This document shows, piece by piece, positions 1-5,930 of a DNA stretch of 7,369 nt (its first letter is position 1; each line of letters begins with the position of its first letter). A model generated the notes under the pieces. That model ran no database searches and was not told the DNA's origin. It worked only from the letters and a program-made list of their open reading frames with translations. Both the position numbers and the translations under genes were made by a program. This stretch comes from Thermoprotei archaeon (lineage in GTDB: Archaea; Thermoproteota; Thermoprotei; Thermofilales; Thermofilaceae), in NCBI GenBank assembly GCA_003649495.1, contig QMRZ01000074.1, positions 1-7,369 of the forward strand. Direction: 5' to 3'.

Positions 1-1082
1 CTCCGCCCCTATACGTCAGAAAGCTCGCAGCCGCGCTAAACGCATCCCTTCTCACCCCGCCGCGCAGCCTCACTGTTGAGGAGAAGAGAGAACTCGTCAA
101 CAAATACCTGGAGGGCCTAGAGATACCCCTCAGGGTTAGAGACGCGCACCAACGCGACGCCCTAGCAGCCGCGCTCTACGCGTATAGGAGGCTCTCCCCA
201 AAGTTCGCCGAGGTGCGGGAGAAGATTAGGAAGCTAGGCCTTGACGTGCCCGAGGAGGAAGTGGAGGCCCTTGTCATTAAGGGGATGGCGATCTGGGACG
301 CAATAAGAGCTGTCTCACGCAAGTACTACTTGCCAGTCGTTAGGAGGAGAGCTGTAGAGCAGAGGGGGGAGGTCGAGGATAAGAGGCTGCACGAAGAGCT
401 ATACAACAGGGTGCTCACCCTCTCTAGGCGCGTTAAGGAGTTAGAGGCTGACAAGAGAGAGCTACTAGGCAAGCTGAGGGTCCTCGAGGATCAGCTGCAG
501 AGGATACTGAAGGCTCAGAGCTTCGAGGCTCGCAGGGGTAGGCTTGTGGAGACTCTGCAGAGCAGGCTTAAGAGGGCGCTTGACGAGAGTGAACGCCTAC
601 GCGCAGAGCTTGAAGAGCTGAAGGACAGGGTTAGGAGGTTAGGAGATGTGGTCCAGCAGGCAGCGGTGGGCGATGTAATCCTAGCACCGCGCGTCGGCAG
701 CATTACTGATCTCCGGGATGTTGCGCCACCCGGCGGCATTATCGTGGTTGGTGCCCTGCAGCCAGGCGAGTACGAGGCATTGCTAGAGGCAGTATCAAAG
801 CTGAGGCCCAGAGCTATAATATGTGAGCAGGGGTTTGACAGCCGCTACGCCGAGATCCTAGCCTGCCGCGATGTAGCGCTACTCAAGGCGTCTGAGGTCG
901 AGCCGCTCGATAGGATAGGGGACGTCTACGTGTATAGGAGGAGCGAGCTGGAGGAGGCTATCAAGAGGAGGTTGAGCGAGCTCGAGGAGGTTAGCGGGAC
1001 GAGGCTCAGGGAGTCCCTCAGGAGGATAATAGAAGAGTACCGCGCCGAGCGGCTGCGGAGGCTGAGGCTTAGAACAGGGTGA
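1..1082 (+). CDS. DUF460 family protein, RuvC/RNase H-like with coiled coil (5' end outside window)
   Basis: The frame is open from the left edge (first full codon at base 3) to TGA at 1080-1082, so 359 residues of the C-terminal part are visible. A later GTG at 213 would be an artificial start, because conserved sequence lies before it. DAHQRDALAAALYAY (nt 141-185) resembles the last acidic motif of the RuvC/RNase H-like fold in the archaeal DUF460 family (COG2433). It is followed by a long charged heptad region (about nt 360-650) that should form a coiled coil, then a compact alpha/beta C-terminal domain (about nt 660-930) and an Arg/Glu-rich helical tail. The family is annotated as a predicted nuclease of unknown role, and the activity here is inference. 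The 3' end overlaps the convergent mat gene by 14 bp. Confidence 0.85.
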   Translation, partial: PPLYVRKLAAALNASLLTPPRSLTVEEKRELVNKYLEGLEIPLRVRDAHQRDALAAALYAYRRLSPKFAEVREKIRKLGLDVPEEEVEALVIKGMAIWDAIRAVSRKYYLPVVRRRAVEQRGEVEDKRLHEELYNRVLTLSRRVKELEADKRELLGKLRVLEDQLQRILKAQSFEARRGRLVETLQSRLKRALDESERLRAELEELKDRVRRLGDVVQQAAVGDVILAPRVGSITDLRDVAPPGGIIVVGALQPGEYEALLEAVSKLRPRAIICEQGFDSRYAEILACRDVALLKASEVEPLDRIGDVYVYRRSELEEAIKRRLSELEEVSGTRLRESLRRIIEEYRAERLRRLRLRTG

Positions 1083-2292
1083 TCCTGCCCTCCACTATCT
1101 CGCTCAGCAGCTTAGTGATGCCGTCAAGGCCCTCTCTCACTATGGCCTCAGCCTCCTTAGCAGCGCTAGCGTAGGCCTCCTCGCTGGCCACCAGCCCCAC
1201 GTAGGCTATGAGCGGCTCATTGATCGGCCTTCCTATCTGGCTTAGCAGTTTAACGTACGCCTCATCAACATCCGTCTCCTCCACTATCCGCCTAGCTAGG
1301 ATGTTGGCTAAGACGTTATAGAGCTTGCCAACGTGGTTCACGGGGTTCTTGCCAGCAGCGGCCTCCATTGACATGGGTCTCATGGGGGTGATCAGCCCGT
1401 TAACCCTATTGCCCCGCCCCGTGGCTCCATCATCTCCATGCTCAGCTGAAGTTCCCGTGACCACCAGGTAATAGCCGCTCTCGTCACGCGCCCTAGGGTC
1501 ATCACCTGTGTTAACGTAGACCCTCACCTCCTTCTCCGTAATCTTCGCCGCCAGGTCCTCTACCCTCCTCTTAACCTCCTCCTTAGCGTAGAGATACTCA
1601 TCTCTACTCCTTAAGTGCCTAGAGATCATAGCCACGGCTACTGTAAGCTCTATGCAGGACCCCCTCCTGAGCCCCATCACCTTCACGTCTTCCCCAACCA
1701 TGGGGAGCTCCCTCTTTAACTCCGGTGAGTTTAGGTATCGCTCAACTTCGAGGACCAGCTTCTCAGTCTCGCTGAGGGGGGCGAAACCCACTCCAAGCGA
1801 TGTATCGTTAGCCCCCGGGTACTTGCCTCTCCTCTCGAATATCGAGATTAGGTCGGCTGATCCCCTGCCTATCTTATAATCTATTATCACATGCCTCTCG
1901 GGGTCCAGATATCTGAAGCTCCTCCTTATCCAGTCCTTAGCGGCCCTCAGCACTATGGGGCCTATTGGGACTACCTCAACCCCCCCTCTCTCAGTCCTCA
2001 CTTCAGCTGTTGCCCTGCCCGCTACTATGATGTACATCGGGGCAATTACCTCGCCTCCCCCGAACTTGGGCCTGGCCTGCCCGCCCACTACTAGGACCTT
2101 ATCGACGTTGTGGTGCAACACCTCCCCAAACCTCTTGATATACTCCTTACACAGCGCCACGCTAACAGCCTCAGCCACGGCATCGGCTATATAGTCTGGG
2201 TGGCCGAGCCCCTTCCTCTCAACGAGCTCGATGGACCTCAGGCTTATGGGGGGTACCTCTAACCTCTCCACAACTAGGTTATCATGCTTCAT
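1069..2292 (-). CDS. mat: Archaeal S-adenosylmethionine synthetase (methionine adenosyltransferase)
   Basis: This enzyme makes S-adenosylmethionine from methionine and ATP, supplying cytoplasmic methylations and polyamine synthesis. The 407-residue protein is close to the usual length (about 400) of the archaeal-type family, which is very divergent from bacterial MetK. Visible motifs, numbered from the ATG, are ERKGLGHPDYIAD (25-37), HHNVDK (60-65), NDTSLGVGFAPL (162-173), GTSAEHGDDGATGRGNR (280-296) and MRPMSMEAAAGKNPVNHVGK (304-323). It ends in a GRITLF-type tail. I chose ATG at 2292 rather than GTG at 2307 because a Shine-Dalgarno sequence, GAGGTGA (2304-2310), lies 11 nt upstream and covers that GTG. 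It lies 71 nt downstream of lsm on the same strand and is probably co-transcribed with it: it has a clear ribosome site, as expected for a non-first gene. Confidence 0.96.
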   Translation of the reverse strand: MKHDNLVVERLEVPPISLRSIELVERKGLGHPDYIADAVAEAVSVALCKEYIKRFGEVLHHNVDKVLVVGGQARPKFGGGEVIAPMYIIVAGRATAEVRTERGGVEVVPIGPIVLRAAKDWIRRSFRYLDPERHVIIDYKIGRGSADLISIFERRGKYPGANDTSLGVGFAPLSETEKLVLEVERYLNSPELKRELPMVGEDVKVMGLRRGSCIELTVAVAMISRHLRSRDEYLYAKEEVKRRVEDLAAKITEKEVRVYVNTGDDPRARDESGYYLVVTGTSAEHGDDGATGRGNRVNGLITPMRPMSMEAAAGKNPVNHVGKLYNVLANILARRIVEETDVDEAYVKLLSQIGRPINEPLIAYVGLVASEEAYASAAKEAEAIVREGLDGITKLLSEIVEGRITLF

Positions 2293-2303
2293 AGGCCTCC
2301 AGC

Positions 2304-2310
2304 TCACCTC
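2304..2310 (-). promoter_or_regulatory. Shine-Dalgarno site of mat
   Basis: On the minus strand this reads GAGGTGA, complementary to the archaeal 16S rRNA 3' end, 11 nt before ATG 2292. A second purine run, GGAGG (2296-2300), lies only 3 nt from the ATG and is too close to be the main site. The position decides the start: the longer GTG start at 2307 would sit inside the ribosome site. Confidence 0.6.
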
Positions 2311-2363
2311 TTGAAGCTTAGGCTGTTATAGCGTTAACTCTACTATTACTAATGCTCATATCT

Positions 2364-2624
2364 CTAGATCACTATCTTGTCGTCCCTCACCGCGACGAAT
2401 ACTATGTTGCTGCCCCGTATGAAGATCCGCCCATAATTCACGAGAGGGTTCCCATCCTCCCCCACCTGTACTGCGTCGCCAAGTATTATGTTCATCGATA
2501 GGTCAGCGCTCTCAATCCTACCCACGTACTCGCTGCCATCCTTGAGCTTCACTAGCACCTCTACGCCCAGGTCCCTCAGCCTAGCCAGCAGCTCCAGCGG
2601 CCTCTCATAGCCAAGCCTGCTCAT
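2364..2624 (-). CDS. Sm-like archaeal protein (LSm)
   Basis: This is a small RNA-binding protein of the Sm/LSm family. Archaeal members form hexameric or heptameric rings that bind U-rich RNA and act in RNA metabolism. With ATG 2624 it has 86 residues, the normal size. The Sm1 motif spans about residues 20-53 (VLVKLKDGSEYVGRIESAD, then Asp41 and Asn45 at the RNA pocket). The Sm2 motif is GRIFIRGSNIVFVAV (65-79), with the typical Arg-Gly pair at 70-71. An in-frame ATG at 2660 would add 12 residues, but it lies only a few bases past the TATA box (2663-2670), so it should be upstream of the transcript start. The gene heads a probable lsm-mat unit and is divergent from the zinc-ribbon gene. Confidence 0.93.
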   Translation of the reverse strand: MSRLGYERPLELLARLRDLGVEVLVKLKDGSEYVGRIESADLSMNIILGDAVQVGEDGNPLVNYGRIFIRGSNIVFVAVRDDKIVI

Positions 2625-2662
2625 AGTGAAGCACCGCAGTGACACGAATCCTATCTCCATCC

Positions 2663-2670
2663 TCTTAAAG
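2663..2670 (-). promoter_or_regulatory. TATA box of the lsm-mat unit
   Basis: The minus strand reads CTTTAAGA, preceded by a purine-rich BRE-like stretch (GGAAAAG). Transcription about 26 bp downstream would start near 2640, leaving a leader of roughly 16 nt before ATG 2624. No experimental start is known here. Confidence 0.5.
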
Positions 2671-2700
2671 GCTTTTCCACCGCCTCAGAGCCAGGTTACC

Positions 2701-2708
2701 TTTATCTT
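2701..2708 (+). promoter_or_regulatory. TATA-like element of the zinc-ribbon gene
   Basis: TTTATCTT is centred near 2704.5. A start about 25 bp downstream falls near 2729, on an in-frame GTG (codon 3), so the transcript may be leaderless and begin at that GTG rather than at ATG 2723. The intergenic stretch shared with lsm thus carries two back-to-back promoters. Confidence 0.4.
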
Positions 2709-2722
2709 AAGCCCGTAGTGAG

Positions 2723-2878
2723 ATGCTTGTGAAGTGTGCTGCCTGTGGTAGAGAGAGGGTAGCTGCGAAAATCCTCGGCAAGTATTACTGCTACGAGTGT
2801 GGCAGCAAGCTTGTGAAAGAACACATCGCCCGTCTCTTAAAGGGGCTCGAGAAGAGGGGATTAGTAAAGGTAACCTAA
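2723..2878 (+). CDS. Small zinc-ribbon protein, 51 aa
   Basis: The frame runs from ATG 2723 to TAA 2876-2878. It contains two CxxC pairs, CAAC (residues 5-8) and CYEC (23-26), 14 residues apart, followed by a basic amphipathic helix (about residues 30-45) and a short tail. This is the pattern of a single zinc ribbon followed by a helix, often seen in small archaeal nucleic-acid or ribosome-associated proteins. I do not recognise the family. It is not L37e, which often neighbours archaeal lsm genes, since it lacks the basic L37e body. The gene is divergent from lsm and has a TATA-like element upstream. The alternative start is GTG 2729. The Cys pattern and codon use make it convincing as a gene, but its function is unknown. 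Confidence 0.72.
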   Translation: MLVKCAACGRERVAAKILGKYYCYECGSKLVKEHIARLLKGLEKRGLVKVT

Positions 2879-3181
2879 ACGGAGCTAGCCTTTAGCATAG
2901 GACATCAACCCAGCTTCGAGCCGTGATGTAGCACCATGATTCACTCTAAGCTTCAGGGCACCCCCCTACACGCTTCAAAACTTCTTCACTAGTTTGCCGT
3001 TGAGATTCTTAACTCAATTCTCTGCGTATCAGACTCCATACGGTAAACTACCCTGCACGTAACTTGTTCCTTGAGTGGTTAGTGCTTGAAAGACGCGTCT
3101 TGGACGTAGCATTAAGTGACTGGGGGACATTACTGTGAGCGGGTGGGGAAAGCTTGAGACCAGCTATTCACGTGAAATAGA
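2879..3181. other. Intergenic stretch without a recognisable gene
   Basis: I see no convincing ORF, tRNA or complete C/D-box pair here. It holds a perfect 12-bp palindrome AAGACGCGTCTT (3090-3101) and, just downstream of tRNA-His, an almost perfect palindrome CTATTCACGTGAAATAG (3164-3180) whose core TTCACGTGAA is exact. The second could form a short hairpin in the tRNA-His read-through transcript. Confidence 0.5.
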
Positions 3182-3260
3182 TGGGGCCCCGGCCGGGATT
3201 TGAACCCGGGTTCTCCGGCTCCACAGGCCGGCGTGTTGGACCGGGCTACACCACCGGGGC
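3182..3260 (-). tRNA. tRNA-His (GTG), CCA encoded
   Basis: The minus strand folds as a full cloverleaf. The acceptor is GCCCCGG/CCGGGGC, the D stem GTGT/ACAC, the anticodon stem CCGGC/GCCGG with loop CTGTGGA (anticodon GTG), the variable loop AGAAC, and the T stem CCGGG/CCCGG with loop TTCAAAT. The discriminator is C73, as expected for histidine, and CCA is encoded. There is no intron. The base before G1 is T, so the G-1 identity nucleotide is not encoded. Confidence 0.96.
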
Positions 3261-3282
3261 AACATATGACTAGAGCCAGCGG

Positions 3283-3290
3283 TTAAAAGG
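3283..3290 (-). promoter_or_regulatory. TATA box of tRNA-His
   Basis: The minus strand reads CCTTTTAA, centred near 3286.5. That is about 26-27 bp before the first mature base (3260), so the transcript should begin at or next to G1 with practically no 5' leader. Confidence 0.6.
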
Positions 3291-3306
3291 CTTGCCTCGG
3301 GTCATG

Positions 3307-3314
3307 TTTTTGTA
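3307..3314 (+). promoter_or_regulatory. Possible TATA element of the DUF2070 gene
   Basis: TTTTTGTA is centred near 3310.5, about 26 bp before GTG 3336. This would fit a leaderless transcript starting on that codon. The match to a crenarchaeal TATA box is only fair. The stronger TTAAAAGG at 3283-3290 could also act in this direction. Confidence 0.3.
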
Positions 3315-3335
3315 CCTTAGGACCTCCCCACGCGC

Positions 3336-4964
3336 GTGGACTTGAGAGGATTTGAGAGGGGAGCTAGGGCCATGTTCTCCTTCCCCAGCGTAGCTAAAAT
3401 ACTCGTAGTGGACGCGGCTTTGGCGCCTCTCTCCCTCATGGCTGGCTGCAGCCCCCTGTATCTGATGCACGTGCTCCTCATACTCCCCCTAGTCTTCACC
3501 CTCCTAGCTGGGAAGCTCGCCAACCCACGGCGCGCGTACGGCCTTTCACCCCTCTTCTTAGCGTGGGCCACGACCGTCTCCTGGCTGTGGGGATACAGCT
3601 CGCTCATGCTCCTGCCTCCCTCCCTCCTCCTGACGATCCCCCTTAGGTTCTTCACTGGATCTGCGGTCAGGGGCTACTTGCCCTCCTTGTTAGCACTTCT
3701 CCTCATGACAGTATCAGCTACTCCCATGCAGCTGGCAATGGCGGCGTCCCTCGCTATACTCTCGGCAGTTGGCGTAGAGGTGCTCGCCAGATGGCTAGAT
3801 CGCAGGATTACTGAGGTTAGCGAGAGTGGTCTGAGGCTGGTAATAGCATTCATTAATTACATGTTAGGAGGGGATAAGAAGTCGTTTGAGGAGGAACTGA
3901 AGAAGCTTGGGCAGCGGAGGCGTGTGCCGATTTACGCGCTGGACTTGTTAGATGATATGGGGAGGGTATGGGGAATTGTGACAATACCACACGTTCACCC
4001 GGGCCCCTATAGGGATGTAGGCAGCAGCAATATGCCCTCTAGGCTCGTGACCGCAGCTAGCCGCAGGGGGCTTGAGATCGTAGTACTACATGGAGCTTCA
4101 AGTCATGGAGAGGACCTAGCCTCTTCAAGAGACGTAGACCGTCTAATACAGCTTCTCCTGGAGGGACATGGCGAGGTACTCTGTGAGGGCGTGCGATTAG
4201 GAGTTGGGCTAGCGAGTGATGAGCGTTTTAGGGCACTAGCACTATGCCTTGAGGGCGGCGCTGCGATAGCGGTAGTTGAGCGGCTCGATGGCGGGATGGA
4301 GGACGTGCCGCTACAGCTCGTGGATCATCTACGTAGTATGGACATCATAGCGCTCGTCGATGCGCATAATAGTTACGATGAGGACCGCCCTAGCCCTAGC
4401 CCCGGCAGTGATCTTGCCTCCTCACTCCTAAGCTGCGTCAGAGCCGCACTTAAGGCTGCTAGATCACAGATGAAGGATGGATGGCGCATATCCATAGCCT
4501 CGATGAGGGGCAAGTATGACCTAGAAGTGGGCAGCGCCGGGATATCGGTGCTCACACTAGCTAACACTCGCCAACTGCTACTAGTAACATTCGACTCCAA
4601 TAATATGCTCAGGGAACTCAGAGACAGACTCTACGCATCGTTTTCAGGCAAGGCTGACATAATGATTACCACTACTGACACACATGAATTGACTGGAGCT
4701 ATTGCAGGAGAGACTTACAGACCCTTAGGCACCTCGATGAGGCTAGATGAGCTACGCAAACTCATAGATGTTCTCGTTGACCGAGCCTCAACGGGCCTTA
4801 GGCCCCTCAGGTACAGGTTCAGGAGGATAGACTTTGAGGGAGTATTCCTTAATCCTCAAAAGCTGGAGTTGCTCTCACACATAGCTGAGAAGAGCATAAG
4901 GTATGTATTTGCACTCCTATTAACTCACGTCCTCATCTTCCTGTTAACTCCCTTATTCATCTGA
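3336..4964 (+). CDS. DUF2070 family membrane protein
   Basis: This 542-residue protein belongs to an archaeal family of predicted membrane proteins (DUF2070) with no known function. About six hydrophobic segments lie at residues 19-36, 41-60, 69-86, 87-103, 112-126 and 128-148. A soluble domain (about 150-515) follows, and one C-terminal transmembrane helix (521-542) ends it. The soluble domain carries His/Asp clusters that look like metal-site motifs: IPHVHPGPYRDVGSSNMP (217-234), HGASSHGED (252-260), DAHN (342-345) and TTTDTHE (445-451). A metal-dependent hydrolase tethered to the membrane is my inference only. The start is uncertain. GTG 3336 fits a possible leaderless promoter; ATG 3372, just before the FSFPS segment, is the alternative. 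The gene is convergent with the Cas2-like gene, with 31 bp between them. Confidence 0.88.
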   Translation: MDLRGFERGARAMFSFPSVAKILVVDAALAPLSLMAGCSPLYLMHVLLILPLVFTLLAGKLANPRRAYGLSPLFLAWATTVSWLWGYSSLMLLPPSLLLTIPLRFFTGSAVRGYLPSLLALLLMTVSATPMQLAMAASLAILSAVGVEVLARWLDRRITEVSESGLRLVIAFINYMLGGDKKSFEEELKKLGQRRRVPIYALDLLDDMGRVWGIVTIPHVHPGPYRDVGSSNMPSRLVTAASRRGLEIVVLHGASSHGEDLASSRDVDRLIQLLLEGHGEVLCEGVRLGVGLASDERFRALALCLEGGAAIAVVERLDGGMEDVPLQLVDHLRSMDIIALVDAHNSYDEDRPSPSPGSDLASSLLSCVRAALKAARSQMKDGWRISIASMRGKYDLEVGSAGISVLTLANTRQLLLVTFDSNNMLRELRDRLYASFSGKADIMITTTDTHELTGAIAGETYRPLGTSMRLDELRKLIDVLVDRASTGLRPLRYRFRRIDFEGVFLNPQKLELLSHIAEKSIRYVFALLLTHVLIFLLTPLFI

Positions 4965-4995
4965 GGTCTAAAGTGTGCAAATGCATACTCTATTC

Positions 4996-5307
4996 TTAGC
5001 AACTCTCCACGTCGCGCTCTACAACTTGAAAGATCCTTACATTACCTCCATAATGCTCTACAAGCTTAGCTACTGCTAGCGCAGCTTTCTTGCCCTTACA
5101 CAACAAGACACTCTTCTGAACAAAGTCCACACCTCCAAGCCTCTCAATTAAAATCCTGAGATTCCGATAGAAGCGTAAGGGTATCCGTCCCCCTCTTCCC
5201 ACGCTAAAGTCATATACGACTAGGTAGTCGCCATTCCCACCTGCACACTCAAGCTCTAGTAAGAGCTTATCCGCTATCGACTTCCTAGGCACGCTCACCT
5301 GTCTCAT
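4996..5307 (-). CDS. Small Cas2/VapD-like (ferredoxin-fold) protein
   Basis: From ATG 5307 this is 103 residues. The order of elements suggests the beta-alpha-beta-beta-alpha-beta fold of Cas2/VapD proteins: strand GDYLVVYDF (26-34) with Asp33 where Cas2 carries its conserved Asp, helix PLRFYRNLRILIERLGG (43-59), strand VDFVQKSVLLCK (60-71), helix (72-87) and a final strand NVRIFQVV (89-96). It has an extra 25 residues at the N terminus. No CRISPR repeats or other cas genes are in the window, so a CRISPR role is not supported. The frame is open up to GTG 5340, but a TATA-like element at 5318-5325 lies inside that extension. GTG 5298 or 5292 are further, leaderless options. It is transcribed away from the origin. 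The fold call is moderate and the function is unknown. Confidence 0.7.
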   Translation of the reverse strand: MRQVSVPRKSIADKLLLELECAGGNGDYLVVYDFSVGRGGRIPLRFYRNLRILIERLGGVDFVQKSVLLCKGKKAALAVAKLVEHYGGNVRIFQVVERDVESC

Positions 5308-5317
5308 CACGCTAATT

Positions 5318-5325
5318 GAATATAA
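5318..5325 (-). promoter_or_regulatory. TATA-like element of the Cas2-like gene
   Basis: The minus strand reads TTATATTC. A start about 26 bp downstream would fall near 5295, close to GTG 5298 and 5292. A weaker alternative (GGGATAAACGG, around 5341-5351) would start transcription near 5320 and leave a short leader before ATG 5307. Both argue against the longest frame. Confidence 0.4.
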
Positions 5326-5556
5326 CGTTTGTTTCATCACCCGTTTATCCCTACTGTTCTACTCCACACCTAACGCCCACTAATTCATCGGGGCATCCAA
5401 TTGTAGTGGCACATGAAAGCTTGATGGATCTGACAGCAGAAGTTGCGAGGGCCATTAACCTAGGTTTAACCTACGGGGTGCAGAGCACGACTCTCAGCTC
5501 CTTAGGCTCATCCCGCTATAAGAGCGCGTTGCTATCTATTCTGTTAGCGCGCCTTG

Positions 5557-5604
5557 AAGCTGTACACCCCCCTATTTCCAGTGGAACATGTGTTTGTACA
5601 GCTT
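5557..5604. repeat. 10-bp inverted repeat framing ORB 1
   Basis: AAGCTGTACA (5557-5566) and TGTACAGCTT (5595-5604) are exact reverse complements with a 28-nt spacer that contains almost all of ORB 1. Outside them CTTGA (5553-5557) and TCAAG (5609-5613) are also complementary, with a small offset. Confidence 0.7.
5566..5587 (-). repeat. Origin recognition box 1 (ORB-like)
   Basis: The minus strand reads GTTCCACTGGAA, then ATAGG, then GGGG and T. The perfect 5-1-5 dyad TTCCA-C-TGGAA is followed after 5 nt by the G-string, the same spacing as the other two boxes. It lies inside the spacer of a 10-bp inverted repeat (5557-5566 / 5595-5604). Confidence 0.7.
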
Positions 5605-5662
5605 TTTCTCAAGAGTGAGGAGAAGAGAAGAGATTTAGTAGCTAAAGGTGGAATTTCCAGGG

Positions 5663-5685
5663 GTTCCACTTGAAGTGAAGGGGTC
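5663..5685 (+). repeat. Origin recognition box 2 (ORB-like)
   Basis: The plus strand reads GTTCCACTTGAA, GTGAA, GGGGTC. The left half-site TTCCA is exact and the right half is TTGAA instead of TGGAA. The 5-nt gap to GGGG is conserved. CACTT-G-AAGTG (5667-5677) overlaps it as a second small dyad. A partial inverted pair, GTGGAA (5648-5653) with TTCCAC (5664-5669), lies just upstream. Confidence 0.62.
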
Positions 5686-5761
5686 GGACGTCATTCTACA
5701 CTCCACAAGTAGTTTTCTACTAGAAGAGAGTAGATTACTGTGTGTGAAGAACGAGTTGAAG

Positions 5762-5783
5762 AACCCCTTTGTTTCCACTGGAG
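5762..5783 (-). repeat. Origin recognition box 3 (ORB), best match
   Basis: The minus strand reads CTCCAGTGGAAACAAAGGGG followed by TT. This agrees almost base for base with the archaeal ORB as I remember it, including the AAAC after the dyad and the G-string read by the AAA+ domain of Orc1/Cdc6. The AT-rich tract begins directly beside it. Confidence 0.85.
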
Positions 5784-5785
5784 AA

Positions 5786-5930
5786 AATGGAAATGTAATA
5801 TTAATACTCTTTTCAAGATAAATTGTCTTTATAAAGAGCTTTTCAATTACAACTCTGGAGATTTTTGAAATATTTTCAGAAAGAGATTGAATAATGATTA
5901 TACAGGCTTTCTACATCAGTTATTTTAAGC
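5786..5930. other. AT-rich tract, candidate duplex-unwinding element
   Basis: By hand count about 36 of 145 bases are G or C (roughly 25%), against clearly GC-rich neighbours. It contains a direct repeat CTTTTCAA (5809-5816, 5839-5846) and a small inverted repeat TGAAA-TAT-TTTCA (5866-5878). Its right end carries the TATA box of the winged-helix gene. Confidence 0.65.
5921..5928 (+). promoter_or_regulatory. TATA box of the winged-helix gene
   Basis: TATTTTAA is centred near 5924.5 and predicts a transcript start near 5950, leaving about 22 nt before ATG 5973. The leader has no obvious Shine-Dalgarno sequence. The promoter lies at the edge of the presumed unwinding tract, so transcription and origin opening could affect one another (inference). 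Confidence 0.5.

Noticed and set aside
2305..2307. GTG 2307 as the start of mat
   Set aside because: It lies inside the GAGGTGA ribosome site that serves ATG 2292.
3304..3345. A 13-codon upstream frame before the DUF2070 gene
   Set aside because: It overlaps the candidate TATA element of the gene and has no ribosome site. It is most likely chance.
4996..5307. CRISPR-Cas adaptation gene
   Set aside because: Only the Cas2-like fold is suggested. There are no direct repeats with spacers and no cas1 or other cas gene in the window.
5557..5610. Hairpin followed by a T-run, resembling a terminator
   Set aside because: The arms enclose an ORB with a 28-nt spacer, no supported gene ends just upstream on the plus strand, and archaeal termination does not rely on such long-loop hairpins.
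5316..5618. A 100-codon plus-strand open frame between the Cas2-like gene and the AT-rich tract
   Set aside because: It contains ORB 1 and its framing inverted repeat, has no promoter or ribosome site at its start, overlaps the start of the Cas2-like gene, and shows no recognisable domain. A decayed gene fragment is possible for about 5406-5560, but I cannot support it.
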